A DNA stretch of 53,027 nucleotides, taken from contig JAFXZT010000097.1 in assembly GCA_017541145.1 (NCBI GenBank), positions 1-53,027 on the forward strand, written 5' to 3'. Below are positions 25,518 to 33,555 of the stretch, one piece after another. The position numbers and the translations under genes were made by a program. Below the pieces are notes generated by a model, which saw nothing but the letters and a program-made list of their open reading frames with translations, was not told where the DNA came from and made no database searches. Source of the stretch: Bacteroidales bacterium. Lineage in GTDB: Bacteria; Bacteroidota; Bacteroidia; Bacteroidales; UBA3824. Position 1 is the stretch's first letter; each line of letters begins with the position of its first letter.

Positions 25518-26939
25518 ATGAACGCGAAAAATATATTTGTTTTACTTTTAATTTTGACCCTTTTTTCTTGTAACACAGTAAACAACGAACCATTATCGAA
25601 AAAGACAAAGTTTACTTTAACTATTAATAATTGTAAGAATCTCAACAATTTCAATAATCTTTTTGACGATATGCAACTCACTAATTTTAAGCCGGATGAG
25701 TTGTCGGTTTACAGCCTGAGTCTTGGCAAAAACACGATTACGAAAATGGAATTTGTCCCGACAAAACGTCGCGGATATTCTGATAAGTTTGCAATTATTG
25801 CTACTGCCGGCGATAAGATTTTTTCTGTAACAAACGAAAATCCCGTTATTGATTTTGGTGGTACAAATGTTGACAAAATTGATTTGATTTTTGTTAACTA
25901 TCAAAAGTCAGCTCGAAAAGAATTTTACAGAGATTCAGTTCCGTTTGTAATTGAAACCGAAAACGATGTCAACACCTTGGGATTCAATTCGTTGCTGTTA
26001 TATGACGGTAACAAAATAATGAACGATACCACAATCGTAAGAATTGGTAGCGAAAAACCGCAGTCAAAACTCAATAATCACATTTTTAATATTTTTAAAA
26101 ACAAACTCGACGGCGAACTTGTTGGCAAAAAAGTTTGTTACAAAACCTCGGAAACAAAGACTTCCGGAAAAATTTTTGAAGACGGAACTATTTCGTTACT
26201 TGTTGATAATAAGAAATTTATCCACGGTTTGATAAAAGAAAATTCCGATGGTAAATTCTATATTGAAATTGATAAAAATATCGGTTTCAAAATACCGGAA
26301 AATCAAAATGCCGATATGTATATCAACAACAAAATTTTGGAAGTGCCGTCTTTGGATTTGAAACTCACTTTTGAAGCTTCTGACATGGATTTTCTTAATC
26401 TCAAGACTTTCAGCGATTTGTTTTTCTTTGACATCAGATATGCAACAGATAATAATTTTACAAAAATAAAACTTTACGACGAGCCGATTTGTTATCTTCG
26501 TTACGCGGTAGCAAGAGATTTGATGGAAGCTGCAAAAGTTTTTATTTCAATGGGTTACAAAATCAAGATGTTCGACGGTTATCGTCCGTACCGTTTCCAG
26601 GGAATCATGTGGAATGTTTGTCCGAATCCTAATTTCCTCACCAATCCGTTGAAAGGCAGCAATCATAACCGTGGTGTGGCTGTGGATCTTACGATTTGTA
26701 CTCCGGATGGTAATAATCTTGACATGGGAACTGATTTTGATCATGAAGGTTTTGCGGCATATACCACAAATACGGATTTGCCGGAACAGGTTTTGAAAAA
26801 CAGATTGATTCTCAGTGACAATCTCAACAGATTCGGATTTTCAAAAATCAGAACTGAATGGTGGCATTTTTCTGACAGAAATTATATTTCGGCTTCGTCG
26901 ATTTGTGATTTTATTCCGAAAGAATATATTGAATTTTAA
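25518..26939 (+). CDS. Lipoprotein with C-terminal VanX-like D-Ala-D-Ala dipeptidase domain (M15D)
   Basis: 473 aa from the ATG at 25518 (a TTG two codons earlier is less likely). Lipobox LFSC with Cys18. Residues 25-280 form a domain I do not recognise. The C-terminal 190 residues are a VanX/DdpX-like peptidase: zinc ligands and catalytic Glu appear in GSNHNRGVAVD (H383, D390) and EWWHF (E447, H450), with substrate-site Arg in DGYRPYRFQG. VanX enzymes hydrolyse D-Ala-D-Ala dipeptide; as an exported lipoprotein this one would act on peptidoglycan fragments or dipeptide in the periplasm, probably for nutrient recycling rather than glycopeptide resistance (no vanHA genes). It is followed 19 nt later by a coiled-coil membrane protein gene. 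Confidence 0.85.
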   Translation: MNAKNIFVLLLILTLFSCNTVNNEPLSKKTKFTLTINNCKNLNNFNNLFDDMQLTNFKPDELSVYSLSLGKNTITKMEFVPTKRRGYSDKFAIIATAGDKIFSVTNENPVIDFGGTNVDKIDLIFVNYQKSARKEFYRDSVPFVIETENDVNTLGFNSLLLYDGNKIMNDTTIVRIGSEKPQSKLNNHIFNIFKNKLDGELVGKKVCYKTSETKTSGKIFEDGTISLLVDNKKFIHGLIKENSDGKFYIEIDKNIGFKIPENQNADMYINNKILEVPSLDLKLTFEASDMDFLNLKTFSDLFFFDIRYATDNNFTKIKLYDEPICYLRYAVARDLMEAAKVFISMGYKIKMFDGYRPYRFQGIMWNVCPNPNFLTNPLKGSNHNRGVAVDLTICTPDGNNLDMGTDFDHEGFAAYTTNTDLPEQVLKNRLILSDNLNRFGFSKIRTEWWHFSDRNYISASSICDFIPKEYIEF

Positions 26940-26958
26940 TTAAAAAAATATATAGAGA

Positions 26959-27459
26959 ATGACTTTTTACGAAATATCACAAAATCTTGACAATCAGTAT
27001 AAAACATGGTCACGAGACAAAAAAGCTTGGGTTGTGATCGGTGTTGTAATGCTTGCAGTTTTGCTTTTGGTAAGTATTGGCGGTTTGATTTATGTTACTT
27101 ATCAAAAAAACAAAGCTATAAGTGAATACGAGCAACTTTTGCATTTGTCGAAACAGAATTATTATTTGCAAACAATTGAAAATCAAAACCTTTCCAAAAA
27201 ACTTCAGGATATGTCGTTGCGTTTGGCTGAATTAAAAAACAATACGATAGAGCTTGAACGGATGTTTAGAGAACTTTCGGAAGAGAAAGTTAGCCTTGAA
27301 GAAATTCGTTCTCAAATGGAACTTGGTCTCAAGAATACACGTTATCAGCTTGATAAGATGCAAAGTTCTGTAACCTATTTGATTGACCAGCGTAAAAAGA
27401 CTGTAATTAAAACCGAAGATGAAATTATTTATGAAAAAACTGATACTCACGGCAAGTAA
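26959..27459 (+). CDS. Single-pass membrane protein with long coiled coil
   Basis: 166 aa: cytosolic N-terminal 24 residues, one transmembrane helix (about 25-48, VVIGVVMLAVLLLVSIGGLI), then an almost continuous coiled coil (about 52-145). Topology (charged RDKK before the helix) suggests the coil is periplasmic. No known domain. Such proteins often act as scaffolds for envelope or division complexes, but nothing here proves it. It probably shares a transcript with the VanX-like gene. Confidence 0.7.
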   Translation: MTFYEISQNLDNQYKTWSRDKKAWVVIGVVMLAVLLLVSIGGLIYVTYQKNKAISEYEQLLHLSKQNYYLQTIENQNLSKKLQDMSLRLAELKNNTIELERMFRELSEEKVSLEEIRSQMELGLKNTRYQLDKMQSSVTYLIDQRKKTVIKTEDEIIYEKTDTHGK

Positions 27460-27507
27460 GATGTTATGTTTCTGTAAGTTAGTTAATCAATTAAATAGCA
27501 AATAAGC

Positions 27508-28161
27508 ATGAAAAAAATATTGATATTGTTTTGTTTGACATCATTATCTTTAATCTGTAGTTCGCAACAATTTGTCCGCTCCGGCAGACTTGCCCAAGAC
27601 CTTGTGCCAAACGGTTGGGGTTATGAGAAGGTTGTTGGCGAATTGAATAAGGATAAATATGCTGATTTAGTGTTAATTGCGACTCCGAGTTATGACGAAG
27701 GAATTGTAGTAACCGACAATGGAGTTTACAATTTTAATGCGCCGGTGGTTGCCGTTTATTTTGGCAGGGAAGACGGCGTTTATACTCTTTTTAAGCAATA
27801 CAACAATATTTTGGCTCATACTGATAATGATACATGTTTGGTGGAAACTTCGGTGACTATCAATGAGAAACGTGTTTTGAGATTCGGATTTTCGCTTTCA
27901 TGTTCGTCAAGCGAAGAATTTTCGAGGTCAGCAGGTTATCTTTTTCGTTGGGAATCGGGTGATTTGTTTTTGATAGGCGAGGGGTCTGATGTAAAATCCA
28001 ATGTTACGGGCAAAGGTACAAAGTCAACAATAAATTATAATACTCATAAAAAAGAGTTGATTTTGTACGATAATCAAGGCGAAGTTTGTGATCCTCAATG
28101 GTATGACCTTCCAAAAGAACCGAAGAAACCGCTTGGAAGTTTCAAGATGTTTGAAAGGTAA
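27508..28161 (+). CDS. Secreted hypothetical protein (217 aa)
   Basis: Signal peptide MKKILILFCLTSLSLICSSQ, then a beta-rich domain. The start GRLAQDLVPNGWGYEKVVGE and the phrase GELNKDKYADLVLIATP resemble one FG-GAP/VCBS-like calcium-binding blade; the rest (PVVAVYFGREDGVYTLF, SAGYLFRWESGDLFLIGEG) is compatible with a small propeller-like or beta-sandwich fold. A Cys (17) near the cleavage site is not in a good lipobox. Periplasmic or exported; function unknown. Ends the group that starts with the VanX-like gene. Confidence 0.7.
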   Translation: MKKILILFCLTSLSLICSSQQFVRSGRLAQDLVPNGWGYEKVVGELNKDKYADLVLIATPSYDEGIVVTDNGVYNFNAPVVAVYFGREDGVYTLFKQYNNILAHTDNDTCLVETSVTINEKRVLRFGFSLSCSSSEEFSRSAGYLFRWESGDLFLIGEGSDVKSNVTGKGTKSTINYNTHKKELILYDNQGEVCDPQWYDLPKEPKKPLGSFKMFER

Positions 28162-28222
28162 TTCCCGTTTCGTTTGGGCGTTACTTAGTTACGAAAAGAT
28201 GTTAGAAAAAGATGTAAATAAT

Positions 28223-28266
28223 AAAAAAGGTGTTCCGAAAAAATCGAAACACCTTTTTTGTTTTTT
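28223..28266. terminator. Bidirectional terminator between convergent transcripts
   Basis: Stem AAAAAAGGTGTT/AACACCTTTTTT (starting 28223 and 28248) plus an inner CG pair, with A run before and T run after. Serves the plus-strand group and the end of the aromatic operon. Confidence 0.8.
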
Positions 28267-28287
28267 AAGATATGAGGAAATTGTTGT

Positions 28288-28923
28288 TCATTGCACCATT
28301 TCCAATGCGGTTTTCATCTGTGAATATGTGAATTGCCCCGGTGCAGTTGCGTTGCCATAGTCTGAAGCTACGTATGTAAATTCTGCACCGCATTTCAAAC
28401 TTGCGAGTCGTGTAATTTTGCCGAGACTTCCCATGCCGAAAACTACGATATTTTTGTGTTTATTGTACATCGAAAGTATTGTAGCGTTGTCGTCAACAGA
28501 ATTTACCTGACATGCTATTTTTACTATATCAGCGTGATTTTCAAAGCATTGGTCGATAATTTCCGTAAGACTTTCGGCTGACGGCGTTTCTTTGAAATTG
28601 TGATAAGAAACTATCAGTTTGCAGTTGGTACCTTGGCAAGCATTCTTGATTCTCTGAGCTTTTTCGATTCCGCGTTCTATCTCGATGTCGATATATTTTG
28701 CACCGGATTTAGCCGCAGTTTCGAGGTATTGCATCGAAGTTTCTTCGTCGAAAACACCGGGACGGCATGTTACAATGAAATCAATATTTTTGTCGGCAAG
28801 CAGCTGTTTCAGTTCGTCTATTGACGGTTTTACAAGGTCGATTCTTAGTTCAGCGTGCTTGTTTCCGTTTAGTTGTTTCATTGCTTGGTCAACTCCCGGA
28901 GCCGACAAACAGATGTATAACAT
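28288..28923 (-). CDS. aroD: 3-dehydroquinate dehydratase, type I
   Basis: 211 aa, a type I (Schiff-base) enzyme. AELRIDLVKP carries the substrate-binding Glu-x-Arg, VSYHNFKETP the catalytic His, and IVKIACQVNS the Schiff-base Lys. The C-terminal TAPGQFTYSQM closes the active site. It removes water from 3-dehydroquinate in the shikimate pathway, in the cytosol. It is the last gene of the operon and starts 12 nt after the DAHP synthase/chorismate mutase gene. At 211 aa it is slightly short for the family (about 225-250) but appears complete. Confidence 0.92.
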   Translation of the reverse strand: MLYICLSAPGVDQAMKQLNGNKHAELRIDLVKPSIDELKQLLADKNIDFIVTCRPGVFDEETSMQYLETAAKSGAKYIDIEIERGIEKAQRIKNACQGTNCKLIVSYHNFKETPSAESLTEIIDQCFENHADIVKIACQVNSVDDNATILSMYNKHKNIVVFGMGSLGKITRLASLKCGAEFTYVASDYGNATAPGQFTYSQMKTALEMVQ

Positions 28924-28935
28924 ATTTTTCTCTAA

Positions 28936-30012
28936 TTACTTGGTTTCGTTGTTTTTACCGTTTATTACATCTACTTGGATATTGATAGATGCTTGATGAA
29001 TTGCAGTAAAAATCTTGGTAATCAGTTCCTTATCGAGATTTTTCTCCGCACCTTTTTCAACATATTTATTGAGAATAGCATCCCAACGCGACGGCTGGAG
29101 AACAGTCATGTTGTTAGCCTTTTTGTATTCACCGATTTTTTGAGAAATACCCATTCTTTTCTGAAGTGTATCGAGAAGTTCAGCGTCAATCTGGTCGATT
29201 TTGTAACGCAATTCATTGAGTGATTCCATAGAAATACCATCAGGATTAACTTTTCTAACTACCAATTGATCAACCATTTTCATCAAATCGTTAGGAGTGA
29301 GTTGCTGTTTAGCATCGCTCCAAGCTTCGTCGGGATTGCGGTGAGATTCAATCATAAGACCGTCAACATTAAGGTCGAGAGCTTTTTGAGAGATTTCAAA
29401 CAAGTATTCTCTTTTTCCGGCGATGTGAGAAGGGTCGCAAATCAAAGGAAGGTCCGGACGGCGGCGTCTTATTTCGATTGGAACTTGCCAAATAGGAGCG
29501 TTTCTGTAAAGAATTTTTTCGTAAGACGAGAAACCTCTGTGGATAAGTCCGATTTGAGTAAGACCGGCAGCTTCAAGTCTTTCGATAGCACCAAGCCAAA
29601 GTTCAACATCAGGATTAACCGGATTTTTTACGAAAACCGGAATATTGCAACCCCTCAAACTGTCAGCGATTTCCTGCATTGCAAACGGGTTGGCTGTTGT
29701 ACGTGCACCAATCCAAAGGATGTCAATACCGGCTTTTATTGCGTCCCAAACGTGTTTTACGTTGGCAACTTCGGTAGAGATAAGCATACCGGTTTCTTTT
29801 TTTACTTCGCGCATCCATTCCAAACCTACAGCACCTACGCCTTCAAAATTTCCCGGTCTTGTACGAGGTTTCCAAATGCCGGCACGAAATACTTTTATAC
29901 CGTTTTTGGCAAGTTGACGGGCTGTATCAATTGTTTGTTCTTCGGTTTCTGCTGAACACGGACCTGCAATAATCCATGGTTTTTGTCCGAATATTTCGTC
30001 GAAATCTTTCAT
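28936..30012 (-). CDS. Bifunctional 3-deoxy-7-phosphoheptulonate synthase / chorismate mutase
   Basis: 358 aa. The N-terminal DAHP synthase of the type I-beta, KDO8P-synthase-like group (about 1-255) has IIAGPCSAETEEQ, FRAGIWKPRTRPGNFEG, LWIGARTTANPFAMQEIAD and LPLICDPSHIAGKREY. The C-terminal AroQ chorismate mutase (about 268-350) has LRYKIDQIDAELLDTLQKRM and the conserved Lys in IGEYKKANN. The first activity starts the shikimate pathway; the second converts chorismate to prephenate. The fused mutase may also serve as an allosteric module, as in other AroG/AroA-CM fusions. Located 12 nt from both neighbours, so tightly cotranscribed. Confidence 0.95.
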   Translation of the reverse strand: MKDFDEIFGQKPWIIAGPCSAETEEQTIDTARQLAKNGIKVFRAGIWKPRTRPGNFEGVGAVGLEWMREVKKETGMLISTEVANVKHVWDAIKAGIDILWIGARTTANPFAMQEIADSLRGCNIPVFVKNPVNPDVELWLGAIERLEAAGLTQIGLIHRGFSSYEKILYRNAPIWQVPIEIRRRRPDLPLICDPSHIAGKREYLFEISQKALDLNVDGLMIESHRNPDEAWSDAKQQLTPNDLMKMVDQLVVRKVNPDGISMESLNELRYKIDQIDAELLDTLQKRMGISQKIGEYKKANNMTVLQPSRWDAILNKYVEKGAEKNLDKELITKIFTAIHQASINIQVDVINGKNNETK

Positions 30013-30024
30013 TTTATATTGTGT

Positions 30025-30870
30025 TTATTTGTTAAGTACTTTTTTGATTTTGTTTGCGTTGAAAATATAATTGTCGATACCTACAGTGTCTTCGTTTTCC
30101 AAAAGACGTTTGAAATCTTGAAGCTTTTCAATATAAGTATTCAGTACCGTAAGAATATTTTCCTTGTTGTTTTCAAAAATCGGAACCCACATCTCGGCAT
30201 TACTTTTTGCAAGACGAACTGTACTTGAAAAACCGCCTGATGCAAGGTTGAAAATATTTTTCTCGTTTTTCTCTTTTTCCAACACTGTGAGTGCCAATGC
30301 AAAAGAGCTGATATGAGAGATATGTGATACGTATGCTACATGTACATCGTGATTTACAGAATTGAAAAACATCGGGTTCATGTTGAGTACCGAAAACATC
30401 TTTCTTACCTCTTGAACGGCTTTTTCGTCGGAATCCTCGGTGTCGCACATGATAACTGCTTTACCGTCAAACATGCCGGAAATCGCAGACCACGGACCTG
30501 AATTTTCTGTGCCTGCCATCGGGTGACATGCCACAAATCTTTTTCTGTTGCTGTGATATTTTACTCGTTCACAGATAGTTGCTTTGGTAGAACAGATATC
30601 AATTACAATTTGGTTTTCGTTGATTTTTTCCAAAACTTGCGGTAAAATTTTCAGAGCCGCACCAACAGGAACTGCTACAATAATTATATCTCCGTTTTTG
30701 ATAACTTCATCCATAGTCATCTCTTCGTCAATAAGACCGACTTGTTTTGCATAACCTTGGTTTACAGGACTTTTGTCGTAACCGAAAATTCTGTCAGCAA
30801 AATGGCGTTTTCTTAAATCCAATGCCATAGAGCCGCCTATAAGTCCCAAACCTATTATCGATAATTTCAT
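30025..30870 (-). CDS. tyrA: Prephenate dehydrogenase
   Basis: 281 aa. Rossmann fold with GLGLIGGSMALDLRKR at the N-terminus, the catalytic region VACHPMAGTENSGPWSA, and the helical C-terminal dimer domain. Oxidises prephenate to 4-hydroxyphenylpyruvate for tyrosine synthesis. No ACT domain, so feedback control probably lies with PheA, DAHP synthase or the attenuator. Operon neighbours: aminotransferase 26 nt upstream and the DAHPS/mutase 12 nt downstream. Confidence 0.93.
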   Translation of the reverse strand: MKLSIIGLGLIGGSMALDLRKRHFADRIFGYDKSPVNQGYAKQVGLIDEEMTMDEVIKNGDIIIVAVPVGAALKILPQVLEKINENQIVIDICSTKATICERVKYHSNRKRFVACHPMAGTENSGPWSAISGMFDGKAVIMCDTEDSDEKAVQEVRKMFSVLNMNPMFFNSVNHDVHVAYVSHISHISSFALALTVLEKEKNEKNIFNLASGGFSSTVRLAKSNAEMWVPIFENNKENILTVLNTYIEKLQDFKRLLENEDTVGIDNYIFNANKIKKVLNK

Positions 30871-30896
30871 TTTGTTTGTTGTTTTCTTTATATTGT

Positions 30897-32051
30897 TTAA
30901 TCCAATCTGTTTAAAGCTTTAGTCATCAAATCTTCGGGACTGCAAAGCGACAAGCGGATGTATTGATCACCGTTTTTACCGAATATGAATCCCGGTGTTA
31001 AGAAAATGGATTTTTCATAAAGCAGATAATCAGCACATTCGTTACCGTCCTTGAAACGTTCCGGCACTCTTGCCCAAAGGAATAATCCGGCTGTATCGTG
31101 ATTGTAATTTTTGCAACCTAATTTGTCAAGGAACGCAAAACCGATTTTTCTGCGGCGTTCGTATGTTTCGTTTATCGATTTGTACCAATCGTCACCCGCA
31201 TTTAGAGCCGTAATTGCGCCTTCCATTATCGGTTTGTACATGCCGTTGTCGTAATTTGATTTTACACGTAAGATACAGTCAATCACATCTTTGTTGGCAA
31301 AAGCTGCACCCATACGCATTCCCGGCAGATTGCTTGCTTTGGATAATGAATTTAGTTCAACACAAACATCCAACGCATCAGGATTTTGCAACAAACTGTT
31401 AGCTTTTTGAGTGAGAATCAAGCTGTAAGGATTGTCGTTAACAAGAATAAATTTCTTTTTGCGGGCAAGGCTTATAAGTTTTTCAAACAAACCCGGTTTA
31501 GCTTGCTGAGCGGTCGGCATGCCGGGATAAGTAGTCCACATCACTTTGGTTTTGTCGTCGATAAGCGATTCCAATTCGTTGAAATCCGGTTGCCAATCGT
31601 TTTCTTCTTTGAGGTTGTAATATTTGATATTAGCACCCACGAGTTTTGCAGCGGCGGTGTATGCCGGATATCCGGGATCCGGAATTAAAACAGTGTCGCC
31701 GGGATTTACAAAAGCCATGTGAATCAACAAAATGCCTTCTTTACTACCCATAAGAGGCAGAATTTCGGAAGCAGGGTTTACCTCAACGTGGTATATTCTT
31801 TTGTACCAATTTGCAAAAGCCTCTCTCAATTCGGGCAAGCCACGATAACCTTGATATGCGTTGCTGAACGGTTTGTAAAGGGCTTCTGAAATAGATTTGT
31901 GAACTTCAGGCAAAGGTTGCAAGTCAGGGCAGCCTATGCCAAGATGTATGATGTCAGCTCCTTTTTTTTCGAGCTCGGCAATTTCGCTTCTTTTTTTTGA
32001 GAAGTAATATTCCTCAACTTTTGCAATACGTTGTGCAGGTTCTACTACCAT
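30897..32051 (-). CDS. Class I/II pyridoxal-phosphate aminotransferase (probable aromatic/aspartate type)
   Basis: 384 aa, fold-type I. MGSKEGI, PDPGYPAYTAA, NDNPYSLI and the PLP-lysine segment ELNSLSKASNLPGMRMG are visible, with Arg in QYIRLSLC binding the substrate carboxylate. Similarity spans LL-diaminopimelate and aromatic aminotransferases; between pheA and tyrA the natural role is amination of phenylpyruvate and 4-hydroxyphenylpyruvate (inference from context). Cytosolic; 21 nt after pheA. Confidence 0.9.
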   Translation of the reverse strand: MVVEPAQRIAKVEEYYFSKKRSEIAELEKKGADIIHLGIGCPDLQPLPEVHKSISEALYKPFSNAYQGYRGLPELREAFANWYKRIYHVEVNPASEILPLMGSKEGILLIHMAFVNPGDTVLIPDPGYPAYTAAAKLVGANIKYYNLKEENDWQPDFNELESLIDDKTKVMWTTYPGMPTAQQAKPGLFEKLISLARKKKFILVNDNPYSLILTQKANSLLQNPDALDVCVELNSLSKASNLPGMRMGAAFANKDVIDCILRVKSNYDNGMYKPIMEGAITALNAGDDWYKSINETYERRRKIGFAFLDKLGCKNYNHDTAGLFLWARVPERFKDGNECADYLLYEKSIFLTPGFIFGKNGDQYIRLSLCSPEDLMTKALNRLD

Positions 32052-32072
32052 TTTTTTATTGTGTTATTTTGA

Positions 32073-32918
32073 TTATTGATTATGTATTTTACTCCATGAT
32101 TGCTCGCCTTCCATGTATTCGCCGAGGATATGAATTTCTTTCAACAACGGTCTGATGGCGGTAAGCATATTTTGATAGCGGTTTTTGTCGTTGAACTTCA
32201 CGTCGATATAAAACATGTAGTTGAGCGGCTGACCTATAATCGGCAACGATTCAATTTTTGTAAGATCGATACCGTAATACGAAATCATGCTGAGAATCTG
32301 AGCCAGACTTCCGAGCTGATTCGATAAAATGATGTTTAACGAAGCCTTGTTGTATTCGTCGGGACCGCATTCGCTGCCGCGCTGAATTACAAAAAAGCGG
32401 GTATAATTTTTCTTGTTTGTTTCAATACCCTCGGCAACGATATTCAGACCGTAAAGTCCGGCAGCAAGTTCGCCTCCTATCGCTCCGACATTTTCCAATT
32501 GACCTTCCGATACTTCTCTGAGAGCCAACGCTGTATCCGAACATTCCACCAATTTGATATTCGGGTATTTTCTGAAAAACTGTCGGGTCTGATTGATAGC
32601 CATGTAGTGACTTCTTACCTCAGTGATGTCGTTGATGGAAACGCCGGGCAAGGCTGCAAGATTCTGTTTGATACGGATAAAAATTTCACCGCAGATTTTT
32701 ACATCTTTTTGTCTGAGCAGATTCAGATTAGAATGTATAGTGCCGGCAATAGTATTTTCGATTGCAAACATGCCGTAATCGCTTTCAAAATCAGTAACAC
32801 TGTCCAAAACTTCCTCAAATGTCATCTTTTCTACGATGTCGATATCCTTTCCGGAAAAAAATTCCCGAGCTGCTTCTTCGTGGAATGCTCCGCGAACACC
32901 TTGTATAGCTATTTTCAT
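32073..32918 (-). CDS. pheA: Prephenate dehydratase
   Basis: 281 aa from the ATG at 32918; the upstream ATG at 32948 lies within the terminator stem and is rejected. Catalytic domain (1-180): IAIQGVRGAFHEEAA, FAIENTIAGTIHSN, and the catalytic Thr region NYTRFFVIQ. C-terminal ACT domain (about 195-275): NQLGSLAQILSMISYYGIDLTKIESLPI, the place where Phe binds in homologues; the usual ESRP reads ESLP. It converts prephenate to phenylpyruvate. First gene of the operon pheA-aminotransferase-tyrA-DAHPS/CM-aroD, preceded by a leader-peptide attenuator. Confidence 0.95.
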   Translation of the reverse strand: MKIAIQGVRGAFHEEAAREFFSGKDIDIVEKMTFEEVLDSVTDFESDYGMFAIENTIAGTIHSNLNLLRQKDVKICGEIFIRIKQNLAALPGVSINDITEVRSHYMAINQTRQFFRKYPNIKLVECSDTALALREVSEGQLENVGAIGGELAAGLYGLNIVAEGIETNKKNYTRFFVIQRGSECGPDEYNKASLNIILSNQLGSLAQILSMISYYGIDLTKIESLPIIGQPLNYMFYIDVKFNDKNRYQNMLTAIRPLLKEIHILGEYMEGEQSWSKIHNQ

Positions 32919-32928
32919 CTTTTTGTGT

Positions 32929-32968
32929 AAAAAATAAAAAAGCCTCAACCTTGTGAAAGGGTGAGGCT
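32929..32968 (-). terminator. Attenuator terminator upstream of pheA
   Basis: On the minus strand a 12-position stem (32968-32957 with 32952-32941) with one mismatch and a 4-nt loop, followed by a T-rich tract (32941-32929). It ends only 11 nt before the pheA ATG and lies downstream of the promoter and leader ORF. Confidence 0.88.
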
Positions 32969-33014
32969 CAAATTACTTTATTTTAAATTTTTATGTTCAA
33001 CTAACTACAAAGTA

Positions 33015-33083
33015 TTATCGCCTCACTTTATTGCTAAAGTAAAAATAAAAGGCAAAATAATATGATTTGTTCATTGTAGTCAT
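33015..33083 (-). CDS. Phe/Tyr-rich leader peptide of the aromatic amino acid operon (22 aa)
   Basis: ATG at 33083, TAA at 33017-33015. Residues 8-16 are YYFAFYFYF: four Phe (all TTT) and four Tyr codons (three TAT, one TAC) in nine positions, followed by SNKVRR. A second in-frame ATG is at codon 4. Composition, position about 26 nt after the predicted transcription start, and the terminator that follows are those of attenuation leader peptides such as PheL. The peptide itself probably has no function beyond ribosome stalling on uncharged tRNA-Phe or tRNA-Tyr. Confidence 0.85.
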   Translation of the reverse strand: MTTMNKSYYFAFYFYFSNKVRR

Positions 33084-33115
33084 TATATGTTCTGTTTTTG
33101 TTTATCTTTATGCCG

Positions 33116-33123
33116 CAAAGTTA
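33116..33123 (-). promoter_or_regulatory. -7 box (TAACTTTG) of the aromatic operon
   Basis: TAnnTTTG match on the minus strand, putting the transcript start near 33109. No TTG at proper distance upstream, where the sequence is nearly all A/T. Confidence 0.55.
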
Positions 33124-33383
33124 AAATCTTATTCTAATAAAATAAAATTTTTTGTGTTAATTTTTTTGTGTATTTTTTATTTACCTTAGTCAAGATATTG
33201 CTATTCAGGATATAACAGCGTGAAAATGTTAAATATTAAATTTTTTAAGCCGTAAAAATTTTCAGTAAAAACGGTATAAATATTTAGAATTGTAAATCTT
33301 TTTACATGTTAAAATATTTCGTTACACATTTTATTTTCTTACAAAAATCAGATAAAATTGTATAATATTTGCTTGATAATCCT
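33124..33383. other. Very AT-rich intergenic stretch with no gene
   Basis: About 260 nt between divergent -7 boxes (aromatic operon and the Reg_prop gene). Only short meaningless ORFs and weak AT hairpins are visible. Confidence 0.5.
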
Positions 33384-33391
33384 TAATTTTG
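33384..33391 (+). promoter_or_regulatory. -7 box (TAATTTTG) of the first Reg_prop-SpoIIE gene
   Basis: TAnnTTTG match with a TTG 23 nt upstream (33358-33360). The start codon is 165 nt away, so the transcript has a long leader. Confidence 0.5.
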
Positions 33392-33504
33392 CAATAAAGT
33401 TCAAAAATTATTCTTATTTGATAAGAAATTTTATGATTGAAGTTAACCTCATAAAGCGTTGAAACTCAGTTATTATTATAAGATTTGAAAAGTATTGCAA
33501 CCGG

Positions 33505-33533
33505 AAAGCACTTTTTTTAGAAGTGTTTTTTTT
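33505..33533 (+). terminator. Terminator-like hairpin in the leader of the first Reg_prop-SpoIIE gene
   Basis: A 9-bp stem (33505-33513 with 33521-33529, one G-T pair) merges into a T run to 33533, only 22 nt before the ATG at 33556. It resembles an intrinsic terminator in a leader, but I found no convincing antiterminator or leader peptide. Confidence 0.5.
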
Positions 33534-33555
33534 CTGATATTTATGATTTAGATTA

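Larger units (their letters stand above)
32919..33109 (-). promoter_or_regulatory. Aromatic-operon leader region: transcription attenuator
   Basis: The roughly 190-nt leader contains, in transcript order: a Phe/Tyr-rich leader ORF; a segment GTGAGGC (33026-33020) at its last codons; the same-strand partner GCCTCAC (32967-32961), which is also the 5' arm of the terminator; and the terminator 3' arm. GTGAGGC pairs with GCCTCAC, and flanking ACTTT (33013-33009) pairs with AAAGT (32979-32975), giving an antiterminator exclusive with the terminator. Stalling at aromatic codons would leave it free to form; completing translation to the stop at 33015 would cover it. The mechanism is inferred; the elements are read directly. 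Confidence 0.85.

Noticed and set aside
29266-29955. 229-codon plus-strand frame opposite the DAHP synthase/chorismate mutase gene
   Set aside because: Shadow of a well-identified enzyme gene.
32919-32948. Upstream ATG at 32948 as the start of pheA
   Set aside because: It lies within the terminator stem, and the family's conserved N-terminus begins at the ATG at 32918.
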